DNA from: G963674835 sp963674835
Lineage (GTDB): Bacteria; Planctomycetota; Planctomycetia; Pirellulales; Thermoguttaceae
Length of the DNA: 64,000 nt
NCBI GenBank assembly: GCA_963674835.2
Contig: CAXXKC010000002.1
Coordinates: 1,116,001 to 1,180,000 of the forward strand
Direction: 5' to 3'
Both the position numbers and the translations under genes were made by a program. Positions 19,101-26,764 of this stretch are shown piece by piece (within the stretch, counting starts at the first letter, position 1; each line of letters starts with the position of its first letter). The notes beneath the pieces are model-generated. The model did not search any database. It worked only from the letters and a program-made list of their open reading frames with translations, and was not told the DNA's origin.

Positions 19101-19586
19101 CCGCTCGTGCGTCGGGTTCAACACGCGCACCGCCAGCACGTTCTTCGCGCCCGGTCGAATCGTCTCGGTCACATCGAGCACAAACGGCGTCTCGCCCCCT
19201 TCGTGGCCGCCCACGCGCACACCGTTCAGCCAGACTTCTGCCAGATAGTCCACCGCCCAGAAACGCAACAGCGCCCGTGCGGAACCTCCGTCGGCTCCGG
19301 CAAGCTGCGGCGCGTCGAACTCCCGCCAATACCATGCCACACCGTGATAGCCGGGAAACGCGTCCTGAATGATCCATGGCACCCGGGCTGGCTTGGCTCC
19401 TTCGACCGTCGTCTTCTCGAACCACCGTTGCTCGCGTCCCACATTCTGCGGATCGGTCGCCAGCATCCACTGCCCGTCGAGCGACAACACCGACACCCCC
19501 CTGCGCACCTCTTCCGCCGAGGCCATCAACAACGCTGCCAGCACGAACAACCCTGCGCACGCAACCCTCAACGTCCACCGACTCAT
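16164..19586 (-). CDS. Secreted GH2 beta-glycosidase with an inserted domain in the catalytic barrel
   Basis: An 1,140-residue enzyme of the beta-galactosidase/beta-glucuronidase family. Order: signal peptide (about 1-24), sugar-binding jelly roll (ARVPWIIQDAFPGYHGVAWY), Ig-like domain, then the barrel with NHPSVVIWGLLNEIHDS (acid/base Glu). About 130 residues beginning PFQFTWPPRQVALHPG, with HATTDVHVLCNGRSQF and VDFVVGWGDGSYGSDST, interrupt the barrel before the nucleophile Glu in PLFLSEYGIGSA. The C-terminus (from about 920) resembles a glutamine-amidotransferase-like accessory fold. The insert looks like the carbohydrate-binding-type domain found in other planctomycete secreted proteins. 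It ends the carbohydrate locus. Confidence 0.88.
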   Translation of the reverse strand: MSRWTLRVACAGLFVLAALLMASAEEVRRGVSVLSLDGQWMLATDPQNVGREQRWFEKTTVEGAKPARVPWIIQDAFPGYHGVAWYWREFDAPQLAGADGGSARALLRFWAVDYLAEVWLNGVRVGGHEGGETPFVLDVTETIRPGAKNVLAVRVLNPTHERIDGIVLGETPHQARVIPYSAGAAYNHGGITGSVEVLAVPEVRIEDLFAQADPKTGKIKIQANVRNAGTTAGKGHVEFTIAPAASGETLRAVAVERELPPGDTIVETEVKIDEPHLWELNDPFLYRVSARTGDDEQSVRCGFREFRFDNGYFRLNGRRLFLRSTHTCNHFPVGLKLPPDPDMARRDLVDLKAMGFNMIRFIWGGAERYQLDLCDEIGLMVYEESFASSAMQVSPQQAERWQRSVSELIRRDRNHPSVVIWGLLNEIHDSPQFRLAALSLPMIRKLDDSRMVFLNSGRWDLSGGDDGVFAKLDIWHGQVGREPWATLNPSDQPVETPFQFTWPPRQVALHPGPRGEYSVVRWTAPAADRYKIAAKFAGLFHATTDVHVLCNGRSQFNTVLNLSGSPNEAAHGGEVTLAEGDTVDFVVGWGDGSYGSDSTALTATITSAKGDTFDLAAGFPREKNPAGPWSCGLLAPAERPNVATLQLYTESRNKTQLQLGSLANPGSSQWEDVVADRHIYPRVPHTADTIRLLRTAGGDPQPLFLSEYGIGSAVDLWRTTRHFEQLGKTEVEDAQFYRDKLDRYLADWKRWRLDELYAQPSDFFTESVRKMAGQRTLGLDAIRSNPNMVGYSLTGMNDHVSCGEGLTTTFRELKPGTVDAMFEGLAPLRLCLFAEPVNVYRGSPVRFEAVLANEDALMPGEYPVRLQVVGPQNQRIFEKRMKVAVAKESPFAVPFFAEDVVVDGPPGRYRFVATFEQGGAATGGETELYVADPADMPAVNGEVVVAGDDAELAKWLGDHGIRCRKLTDAQAGGREVILVSKAPADFEELWRRVERGATAIFLTPEVLRKGDQPLGWLPLANKGTASPIRGWLYLKDEWAKRHPIFDGLPSGGLMDYTFYREIIPDLVLIGQDPPAEAVAGAIKASQDYSSGLMVAVYPWGDGRFVLNTLLVRENLGRHPAAERLLRNMLNYAAKPVEARH

Positions 19587-19935
19587 GGCGTGTCCCCTAC
19601 ATCTACGCTACCGCTCGGTACGGCCGTCCACTCCGAGCCTTGGCAACTGCACGAAACATCAAAGCACGGCCCACCCTATCCACGCATCCCAGTCTACCAC
19701 GGCCGACCGCCCATCGACAGCTTCTCGCCATCAGGCACGATGCCCCGGCCGCCCAGCCCATGCGCTGTCCACTTCAGACCGCGATCCAAAGCTTCACCGC
19801 AAAATCGCGAACAGGTCTTGCGCACAACGGGGCACTGCTCCATCGGGACCTTGCCTCAGAATCGCTCCCGCGACGATTCCGTACCCGTTCGGCATCAGCC
19901 CACCTTGCTACCCCAACCTCTGTGCGTGCACGCGC

Positions 19936-19974
19936 AAAAAGAAAGCCGACCTGCGAAAGCACCCGCAAGTCGGC
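19936..19974 (-). terminator. Rho-independent terminator, probably the original tmRNA terminator
   Basis: On the minus strand an 11-bp stem (19974-19964 with 19955-19945, one G-T pair) closes an 8-base loop and is followed by TTTCTTTTT (19944-19936). It lies 4 bases past the 14-bp copy of the tmRNA 3' end, much as the functional tmRNA terminator follows the tmRNA at 34.05 kb. No gene reads into it from close by. Confidence 0.7.
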
Positions 19975-19978
19975 CCAG

Positions 19979-19992
19979 TGGAGGCGGCGGGA
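19979..19992 (-). repeat. 14-bp direct repeat of the tmRNA 3' end (possible attachment site)
   Basis: TGGAGGCGGCGGGA on the + strand is identical to 34083-34096, which encodes the 3' T-stem strand, acceptor strand and discriminator base of the tmRNA. Both copies have the same orientation, so they are direct repeats bracketing 14.1 kb. Homology stops upstream of the 14-mer. Confidence 0.55.
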
Positions 19993-20623
19993 CACGCGTC
20001 TTCGGTCACCTCGGCAACCTGGTATCTAGACAGTTTGCTGTTACCACACAAACACTTGCGTCATTGACTCGCACGGGAGCCCAACTCGCTGCGGCAGCCC
20101 TTATCGCATCCAGGTATCATACCATTATCGCATCCGCCTCGGCCGCCACAACCATACCTGAATTCTACGTGCTGGCACGCGCTTTAGTGGAGTCCGATGT
20201 AGTCGAACCTGTATCGTGAGAACAGGTCGGCTACCGATCCGACGATCTACACGACAGCGAGGCGAATATCGTCACCCTGCTGCTTGGTGGCACGACTTCT
20301 TCTGTCGTCCGCATCTGCGCGGTGGCGGCGGCGCGGCAATCCAGGACCAGGGGTGTTTGGCCCTCATAGAGTGCGGCGTAGGAAGCGGATGGAAGCAGTA
20401 GAAACCAGACCGTTTGGGCTGGCTTCTATCCATTCGTTGGGACCACCACTTTACACTCTCCAGATTCCCAGCTCAGTGCCCGCCCTTGCCATCCCGTCGT
20501 TCGCCCTTTCCGCAGTCCTCGCCGATTGCCCCCGAATCCCCGCGCCGATAGACTGATACTGCACCCAGTGAGGCGGATGACATACTTCCGGACCTGCAAA
20601 CCCGACTGTGCTGAAGCCAAGAC

Positions 20624-21211
20624 GTGGAGCCGACTATTCTGGAACGCATCGCCGCGGGTGACCCTTCAGCGGTCGGCGGATGCCTGGAGCAGTACCGCGG
20701 CCTAGTCTGGTCGATGGTAAGGCGGGCTTTGGGCAACCACGCTGACTCCGAGGATGCCGTTCAGGACATCTTCGTCGACCTGTGGCAGCATGCCGGGAGC
20801 TTCGACGCGACCGTGGCAGCTGAGAGCACGTTTGTCGCTACCGTAGCGCGCCGGCGGCTGATCGACCGGCATCGCCGGCGGGCGCGGCGACCCGAGGCAG
20901 TCTCGTTGGGCGCCGAACCTGTGGCGTCGGTGCGTTCGGAGGCGGACCGCCTAGAGACGCTCGAGGAGGCGAAGCGCGTCCGCGGAATGATCGAACGGCT
21001 CCGACCCGAGCAGCGCCAGGTGCTGGAACTGTCGTTCGATCAGGGAATGTCACAGCAGGAGATAGCGGACGCGACGAGACTGCCGCTGGGGACGGTCAAG
21101 ACCCATGCGCGCCGGGGGCTTATGCGGCTCCGCCAGTTGCTGGAATCGAGACCGGCCGGTGCGGCGCCCGACGATGCTCCAGCCTTACCACACCATGGAA
21201 CCGAGCCATGA
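20624..21211 (+). CDS. ECF-type sigma factor coupled to a B12-binding protein
   Basis: A 195-residue extracytoplasmic-function sigma factor. It starts at GTG 20624. Region 2 covers about 20-95 (YRGLVWSMVRRALGNHADSE, DAVQDIFVDLWQHAGSFD, STFVATVARRRLIDRHRRR). Region 4 covers about 125-175 (LRPEQRQVLELSFDQGMSQQ, EIADATRLPLGTVKTHARRG). The stop overlaps the next gene's ATG (ATGA), so the two are probably translated in fixed ratio, the usual arrangement for an ECF factor and its anti-sigma protein. Its targets are likely the lipid and stress genes on its right, though no promoter motif was proven. Confidence 0.9.
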   Translation: MEPTILERIAAGDPSAVGGCLEQYRGLVWSMVRRALGNHADSEDAVQDIFVDLWQHAGSFDATVAAESTFVATVARRRLIDRHRRRARRPEAVSLGAEPVASVRSEADRLETLEEAKRVRGMIERLRPEQRQVLELSFDQGMSQQEIADATRLPLGTVKTHARRGLMRLRQLLESRPAGAAPDDAPALPHHGTEP

Positions 21212-22284
21212 CGCAACCAGAACAGGTGCTTGCCAGGATTCTAAGGACCGGCGCCCGGGCATTGGCGGGCTATGCCGCGGCCGACGTGCCGCCCCTTGTA
21301 GCGGAAACGGTCCACGCTTCGGCACCCACGCGGTTTGACGGCTGGCAGAACGTCCTGGTTGCCCGGCTGGAAGAACTGGCCGTCGCAGTCTCGACAAAGC
21401 GGCCGGAGAGCTTCGTCGAACAGGTCCGCTGGACCCAAACCGCCCTGGCCGCCCGGGATGTTCCACCTGAAATGCTAAGGGCGGGGCTTGAGGCCCTGCG
21501 CCGTGTCCTGACTGAGCGGATCCCGGCAGAACTGGTGCCGATGGCGACTGACTACCTCGACCATGCCCTAGCTGAGTTTAGCGGCGAGCCCGTCGGGATG
21601 ACGCCGCGACTGTCGGCCGAGACGCCTGAGGGGAGGTTGGCAGCGACGTACTTGGTGGCGGTCCTCGAAGGCGACCGCCGTCAGGCCAGTCGGCTGATCC
21701 TCAAGGCGGCCGACGAGGGGCAGAGCGTGCCCGACCTGTATCTGAAGGTCTTACGGCCAGCGCAGGAGGAACTAGGCCGCATGTGGCTGCTGGGAGAGAT
21801 CAACGTTGCCGAAGAGCATTTTGCCACGGCGACGACCCGGTTGGTCATGGCCCAGCTTCAGGCGAGGGCCGTCTGCAAGGCGGCCAACGGCAAGACGTTG
21901 CTCGCAGCGGCCGTTGCCGGGAACCAGCACGATCTGGGCATCCAGGTCGTCGCCGACTTGTTCGAGTTCGACGGATGGCGGGTGATCCAACTCGGCGCGA
22001 ACGTGCCGCCTGAGGATCTAGCTCAGGCTGTCGAGTTCTACAGTCCGGACCTGGTTGCGCTTTCTGTTTCCCTTGTGACGCAGCTACCGTCGCTGGAGCA
22101 AGCCCTGGCGGCTGTGCGTGCGAGTGAGCCCGGTGCGAAAGTCAAAATCCTGGTGGGAGGGGGCGGGATGATAGGTGGCACGGAACTAGCCAAGACCTGG
22201 GGTGCTGACGACCACGTATCGCACGCCTTGGAGGCGGTCGCCCGAGGAAATGCCCTCGTCGGCTTGCCTGCAAGCATCGTGTAG
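21208..22284 (+). CDS. Free-standing CarH-like cobalamin-binding photosensor, candidate anti-sigma factor
   Basis: A 358-residue soluble protein. Residues about 1-135 are helical and unrecognised; no MerR-type helix-turn-helix is present, unlike CarH and LitR. Residues about 140-225 form the four-helix cobalamin cap with W193, then nine residues, then E203-H204, matching the W-x9-EH signature of light-sensing CarH proteins. The Rossmann B12 domain begins at about 230 with N239-Q240-H241-D242-L243-G244, giving the lower-ligand histidine of the H-x-x-G motif. The ATGA overlap with the ECF sigma gene suggests that the N-terminal domain binds the sigma factor and that light or B12 state releases it. 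That role is inference; B12 binding is strongly supported. Confidence 0.85.
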   Translation: MTQPEQVLARILRTGARALAGYAAADVPPLVAETVHASAPTRFDGWQNVLVARLEELAVAVSTKRPESFVEQVRWTQTALAARDVPPEMLRAGLEALRRVLTERIPAELVPMATDYLDHALAEFSGEPVGMTPRLSAETPEGRLAATYLVAVLEGDRRQASRLILKAADEGQSVPDLYLKVLRPAQEELGRMWLLGEINVAEEHFATATTRLVMAQLQARAVCKAANGKTLLAAAVAGNQHDLGIQVVADLFEFDGWRVIQLGANVPPEDLAQAVEFYSPDLVALSVSLVTQLPSLEQALAAVRASEPGAKVKILVGGGGMIGGTELAKTWGADDHVSHALEAVARGNALVGLPASIV

Positions 22285-22349
22285 AAGAGTCGTTTCCCGA
22301 AAACCAGGGATTCAACACGTGTGGTCCTGCCGCCGAACCAGTTTCGAGG

Positions 22350-22973
22350 TCAGTCGGGCTTCGAAGTCGTGACGGGGATCTGGACTTCGAAGAAATTCCT
22401 GTCACGTGGCACAAACGGACTGTTGTAGCCCATGACTCGCATCGGGCCGGCGGCCGTGTACCCATCTTTGTTTTCAGCGAGGAACTTCAGCAACTTTTCG
22501 CGTGCCTCGGCGACTGCGGAAGAAGTTTGACTGCCGCGGCAGCCAATGCTGACGACCTTCATTGCGGGAACGTCGATCACCTCGACGCTACCCTGCTTGC
22601 CGACCGATCCCTGATCGGGCCGTTCATATAGAAACGACATCGAGCGATTCTTCGAATTGCGTGAAAGAGGGTCGCCGTAGTACATTTCTACCGGCGCGGT
22701 CATCGTGACATTGTTCTGTTTGATGTGCGAAAACAGCGTCCAAAACGCCGCACCGCCCGAGGCCGTAGCCTTCCGGTAGGCTGGGTACTGCTTGACCTCG
22801 ATCTGACCGACCGGCGTGTAGTCGGGGAATCCGACCGGCATCTCGGCCTCCTTGATCGGCCTAAAGCCCTCTGCCAGCGCAGGGTCGGCTGTTAAGGTTC
22901 GCAAAGCCCAAACCGCCAAGCCCAGTAGGGCTGAAAGGGAAATGCTTCCTACGTTTCCAACGGACCAGTGCAT
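22350..22973 (-). CDS. SOUL family heme-binding protein
   Basis: A 207-residue protein with an N-terminal membrane segment or signal (SISLSALLGLAVWALRTLTA). The SOUL fold is recognisable by GQIEVKQYPAYRKA, AFWTLFSHIKQNNVTMTAP, VEVIDVPAMKVVSIG and the C-terminal GYNSPFVPRDRNFFEVQIPV. SOUL/HEBP proteins bind heme or tetrapyrroles, and bacterial copies often accompany light- or oxidative-stress genes. It converges on the B12 gene with a 65-bp gap and is probably monocistronic. Confidence 0.88.
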   Translation of the reverse strand: MHWSVGNVGSISLSALLGLAVWALRTLTADPALAEGFRPIKEAEMPVGFPDYTPVGQIEVKQYPAYRKATASGGAAFWTLFSHIKQNNVTMTAPVEMYYGDPLSRNSKNRSMSFLYERPDQGSVGKQGSVEVIDVPAMKVVSIGCRGSQTSSAVAEAREKLLKFLAENKDGYTAAGPMRVMGYNSPFVPRDRNFFEVQIPVTTSKPD

Positions 22974-23164
22974 CTTTCTGCTCCCATCACAAGATCAGGC
23001 TCAGTCATTTTGGAACCGGAGGCACATGGCACCTTGAAGAGCCGTCACCTCAGACTCGGGGCGACACATGGACTCCCAAAGGGGCCTTTGCTCACACCAC
23101 AGCATATTGTTCGCCGACGGGGTGATAACGGATTCAACAGGAACCGTTCATGTAGAAATGAATC

Positions 23165-23204
23165 GGGCAGGTGAGTCTCGTTGATCGCGAGAGCTCACCT
23201 GCCC
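23165..23204. repeat. Perfect hairpin between the SOUL and fasciclin genes
   Basis: An 11-bp perfect outer stem (GGGCAGGTGAG with its complement at 23194-23204) and a 5-bp inner stem. No T-tract follows on either strand, so it is not a standard terminator. It lies upstream of the SOUL gene and could be a processing or regulatory structure. Confidence 0.5.
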
Positions 23205-23242
23205 TTGGAAGGGGATGGACAGGACAAGACGCCGGGCAGAAG

Positions 23243-23267
23243 AGTGAAAGGGGGGCTTTCGGCCCCC
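23243..23267 (-). terminator. Weak terminator-like hairpin after the fasciclin gene
   Basis: On the minus strand GGGGGC, a 5-base loop and GCCCCC (23267-23251) are followed by CTTTCAC. The stem is GC-rich but the T-run is poor. Its position 19 bp past the fasciclin stop fits a terminator. Confidence 0.45.
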
Positions 23268-23285
23268 GATCGATAGCCCGCCACT

Positions 23286-23825
23286 TCACTTCGGCAAGAT
23301 CACGGCGTCGATCACGTGGATCACACCGTTGGACGCTGAAATGTCAGTCTTCACGACGTGAGCATTGTCGACCATCACGTTACCCTTCTCGACCCTAATG
23401 GTCAGTTCCGAGCCTTCCACCGTCTTGGCCGCCGATAGTTTTACGACGTCCGCAGCCATGACTTTTCCTGGAACAACGTGGTAGGTCAAGATTTTCGTGA
23501 GTTTCGCCTTGTTCTCTGGCTTCAGCAGGTTCTCGACCGTGCCCGCCGGTAGCTTGCCAAAGGCCTCGTCTGTCGGGGCAAAAACCGTAAACGGCCCCTC
23601 GCCCTTCAAAGTGTCAATCAGCCCTGCCGCCTTGAGCGCCGCAGCGAGCGTCTTGAACTTGCCGGCCGCCACTGCGGTATCCACGATGTCCTTGCTGGCG
23701 TGGGTTGCGTGCGTGCAAGCCGCGACGCAGGCCGTATAATGACAGCACCGTCTGCCGGCCACAGCGGTCCCAGCCAGTGCCGTCAACATCGAAGCAATCG
23801 CCATCAACCAAACGAGTGACTTCAT
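23286..23825 (-). CDS. Secreted single-domain fasciclin (FAS1) protein
   Basis: A 179-residue protein with signal peptide MKSLVWLMAIASMLTALAG and a short Cys-rich stretch (RRCCHYTACVAACTH). One complete FAS1 domain follows: FKTLAAALKAAGLIDTLKG, PFTVFAPTDEAFGKLPAGTV, KILTYHVVPGKVMAADVV and the closing NGVIHVIDAVILPK. FAS1 proteins mediate adhesion or bind small molecules. AAGGAG lies 8 bases before ATG. It occurs within the light/stress module and is divergent from the epimerase gene. Confidence 0.92.
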   Translation of the reverse strand: MKSLVWLMAIASMLTALAGTAVAGRRCCHYTACVAACTHATHASKDIVDTAVAAGKFKTLAAALKAAGLIDTLKGEGPFTVFAPTDEAFGKLPAGTVENLLKPENKAKLTKILTYHVVPGKVMAADVVKLSAAKTVEGSELTIRVEKGNVMVDNAHVVKTDISASNGVIHVIDAVILPK

Positions 23826-24088
23826 TTCTGTTTCTCCTTATTTGTACCTTCCGAAGGTGGGGCCTTGCCGGCCCACGTAATTCCATAGCCGGTTCAGTAT
23901 TCGCACGAAAGGCGGAGGCGGATTCAGCATCAAGGGCCAAATGTTCGAATCCGCTGGTGACTCGGCCCATTCCACGTCGTCCACTTAAACGGCCAATTGC
24001 TGCCTGTGGACTTCGCGAGGATCGACTCCCAACAGGAGTACGAACAGGCCGGTGACCATCAGCCGTAGAATCTGGTGCGCGCAGCCGA

Positions 24089-25621
24089 ATGAAATCCGAG
24101 AATCCGGTAATACTGCTGACAGGCGGGACGGGCTACATTGGCGGTCGCCTGCTGCCGCTGCTTGAGCGGCGAGGTCTTCGACTGCGTTGTCTGGCACGGC
24201 GCCCGGAAAATCTCCGTCCCCGCGCGGCAGCTACTACCGAGGTAGTGGCAGGGGATGTTCTCGCCCCGGAGTCCCTGCCCGACGCCTTCGAGGGCGTCGA
24301 TACCGCCTATTACCTGATTCACTCGATGGGAACCGCTCGGGACTTCGAGCGTGACGATCGGCAGGCTGCGGCAAATTTCGCGGCTGCCGCCAGGCAAGCT
24401 GGGGTTCGCAGGATTATCTACCTGGGCGGCCTTGGCAACCCAAAGCACAGCCTTTCCGACCACCTTCGTAGCCGGCAAGAGACGGGGGAGGTGCTACGAG
24501 CGTCAGGCGTACAAGTGATCGAGTTCCGAGCATCCATCATCATCGGCTCGGGGAGCCTCTCCTTCGAGTTGATCCGGGCCCTGGTCGAGCGGCTTCCGGT
24601 GATGGTATGCCCGAGATGGGTGGCCACTCTTGCGCAACCCATCGCCATCGAAGATGTTGTCGACTACCTGCTTGCCGGCTTGGATCTGGCGGAAGGGGAC
24701 AACCGGATATTCCAAATCGGCGGCCCTGATCAGGTGTGCTACGGCGACCTCATGCGCGAGTACGCCCGGCAGCGCGGCTTGACCCGCTGGATGATTCCCG
24801 TTCCTGTGCTTACGCCATACCTGTCGAGCCTGTGGTTGGGTCTGGTCACTCCCGTCTACGCCAGGATCGGGCGGAAGCTGGTCGAGGGCTTGCAGAATCC
24901 CACGGTGGTTGAGGATCGGTCCGCCTTGGAGGCTTTTCACATTCGACCCCGTGGACTTCGTGAGGCGGTTTCGCGGGCGATTCTGAATGAAGACCGCGAG
25001 TTCGCGGAAACGCGCTGGTCAGATGCTCTGTCGTCGAGCGGCCTGAGACCGCGATGGGGCGGCGTCCGATTCGGGTCCCGAATCGTGGACTCGCGAACCG
25101 CGACGGTCAAGGCGCCGGCCGAGGCGGCCTTTGCGCCCATCCAGCGTATCGGCGGCGAGACCGGCTGGTACTACGGTAACTGGTTGTGGCGACTCCGCGG
25201 CATACTCGACTTGTTGGTCGGTGGTGTGGGGCTGCGGCGCGGCCGCCGCGATGCGTTCGGTCTTCGAGTCGGAGAGGCGGTGGATTTCTGGCGCGTGGAG
25301 CTATTCGATCCCGGTCATCTGCTTCGACTTCAGGCGGAGATGAAGCTGCCGGGGCGTGCCTGGCTGGAGTTCGAGGTGACCCCGGTAGGCGACAGCTCCA
25401 TGATTCGGCAGACCGCCATCTTCGATCCTTTGGGGCTCTCGGGCCTGGCCTACTGGTACTGCCTCTATCCTTTGCACCGGATGATCTTCGCAGGTATGCT
25501 CACTGCGTTGGCCCGCGCCGCCGCAACCCCCGTGGTTCCTCTACCGGGCCATCACGACAGCCCTCAAGCCCAACAAGCTGACCGCCACCACGATCGGACA
25601 TTCCCAAGAGAGCTGTTTTGA
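24089..25621 (+). CDS. NAD(P)-dependent epimerase with C-terminal DUF2867
   Basis: A 510-residue protein. The N-terminal half is an atypical SDR/NmrA-like Rossmann domain (VILLTGGTGYIGGRLLPLLE, AYYLIHSMG, RIIYLGGLG, VIEFRASIIIGSGSLSFEL). The C-terminal half from about 330 is DUF2867 (GGETGWYYGNWLWRLRGILD, LGLSGLAYWYCLYPLHRMIF). This two-domain architecture is a recurrent member of bacterial oxidative- and light-stress clusters; its reaction is unproven. No clear Shine-Dalgarno site precedes ATG 24089. It is divergent from the fasciclin gene. Confidence 0.85.
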   Translation: MKSENPVILLTGGTGYIGGRLLPLLERRGLRLRCLARRPENLRPRAAATTEVVAGDVLAPESLPDAFEGVDTAYYLIHSMGTARDFERDDRQAAANFAAAARQAGVRRIIYLGGLGNPKHSLSDHLRSRQETGEVLRASGVQVIEFRASIIIGSGSLSFELIRALVERLPVMVCPRWVATLAQPIAIEDVVDYLLAGLDLAEGDNRIFQIGGPDQVCYGDLMREYARQRGLTRWMIPVPVLTPYLSSLWLGLVTPVYARIGRKLVEGLQNPTVVEDRSALEAFHIRPRGLREAVSRAILNEDREFAETRWSDALSSSGLRPRWGGVRFGSRIVDSRTATVKAPAEAAFAPIQRIGGETGWYYGNWLWRLRGILDLLVGGVGLRRGRRDAFGLRVGEAVDFWRVELFDPGHLLRLQAEMKLPGRAWLEFEVTPVGDSSMIRQTAIFDPLGLSGLAYWYCLYPLHRMIFAGMLTALARAAATPVVPLPGHHDSPQAQQADRHHDRTFPRELF

Positions 25622-25676
25622 TGGTTGCCAACGAAGGTAGTCCAAGCACGCAGCCCTTGAAGGCGGCCTGCATCCG

Positions 25677-26543
25677 TTATGGCGTTTCAATGCGCGAAGC
25701 GTCCGTGACTTTTCGCAACAACCGGAAGGGCGCCAACACGTCGTCACGTAGCAGAGTGCGCGATCCGTTGGCGCAGAATAGCACGAGGGTCGCATCGTCT
25801 TGCGACAGATTTCCCGGATGCAATACACCGATTGCGTCTACTATCGACGAGAGAAATGACCGCTCGCCAGTGTCCCGGATCGAGTTGACGATCTGCAGCA
25901 CGCCCTGAACACCCAGGAGTTCCCCATCGGGCCCGTGAGCCTCGCTAAAGGCGTCGGTGTAGCAGAGCACCCGGTCCCCCTTGTCGAGATGGAGCTTCAA
26001 TTCTTGATAGCCAGCCTGATCGACGACGCCCAGGGGCAAGTCCGTGACACTCTCTGAGGAATCTTCTTGAGGGGTCGTCAAGTCCAGCGTGGTCCATTCT
26101 CGCTGCGCAGCCCGGAACAGAAAGGGGTTAGGGTGGCCGGCGTTGCAAAGCGATAGCGAATGCGTAGGTGCAAAGAACGAGCTGACGACCACTGTGGCAA
26201 AACGGCCGGTGCTGTTGACCGCAGAAAACTGCCGGTTCATGGCCGCCACGAACCGCCGCTGACTGATGACGTTGACATTCTGCCGCATCAGGTCGCGCAG
26301 ACCATCCGCAGTCTCAGCCACCTGTTGGCCGTGGCCGCTGACGTCCGCCAACAAGATGCGGGTGATGCGACCCGAGGCGCAGGACGAGAGGTAGTACACG
26401 TCGCCACCCGCAACCGCTTGCCCCACGGGCTGGCAGGAAACCCAAACGTCCAGCCCGGGCATCTGGAAATGCTTCTCCACACGCACATTGCCTCCCCAGA
26501 CCTCCATGCATTGCATTCGTTCGGAATCTTGGGCGTCTTGCAT
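25677..26543 (-). CDS. Cytosolic SpoIIE-type PP2C phosphatase
   Basis: A 288-residue phosphatase lacking membrane or sensory domains. Metal-site motifs are AGGDVYYLSS, LLADVSGHG, SLCNAGHPNPFLFR, VLCYTDAFSEAHG and QDDATLVLF. Such enzymes act on phosphorylated STAS antagonists or other phosphoproteins. Lying inside the ECF/B12 module, it suggests a second regulatory layer, perhaps partner switching, although no STAS or HATPase gene is adjacent. It is divergent from the peroxiredoxin gene over a 221-bp shared promoter region. Confidence 0.88.
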   Translation of the reverse strand: MQDAQDSERMQCMEVWGGNVRVEKHFQMPGLDVWVSCQPVGQAVAGGDVYYLSSCASGRITRILLADVSGHGQQVAETADGLRDLMRQNVNVISQRRFVAAMNRQFSAVNSTGRFATVVVSSFFAPTHSLSLCNAGHPNPFLFRAAQREWTTLDLTTPQEDSSESVTDLPLGVVDQAGYQELKLHLDKGDRVLCYTDAFSEAHGPDGELLGVQGVLQIVNSIRDTGERSFLSSIVDAIGVLHPGNLSQDDATLVLFCANGSRTLLRDDVLAPFRLLRKVTDASRIETP

Positions 26544-26764
26544 TGTCTACTCTCGGCTTCGGCCACCATCCCCCATCTGTTGCTCGCGTCTCCATTCACG
26601 TGCTATTGTAGCGCGGCGCAAGCACGGGTCCACCAAAGCAAAGGCGAGGGGGTCCGGCATCGCCCTCCGTTGGCTCTCGTCGCAGGTCCTTGGGCACGGT
26701 GCATTCCTGGGCTTTTTCGGATATGCTATACCAGATCGCTGGCACTTCCGCGAAGGAGTGGACT

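Larger units (their letters stand above)
19587..20623. other. One-kilobase gap at the left edge of the ECF/B12 module
   Basis: Contains the terminator-like hairpin and tmRNA-end repeat listed separately (19936-19992). From about 20220 to 20365 a short + frame reads GYRSDDLHDSEANIVTLLLG and then stops; it has no start signal and no family I recognise. The ECF sigma promoter should lie in the last 200 bp. No other gene is evident. Confidence 0.4.

Noticed and set aside
17922..20219. 765-codon open frame on the plus strand
   Set aside because: Almost entirely antisense to the GH2 gene; Arg/Pro/His-rich translation typical of shadow frames.
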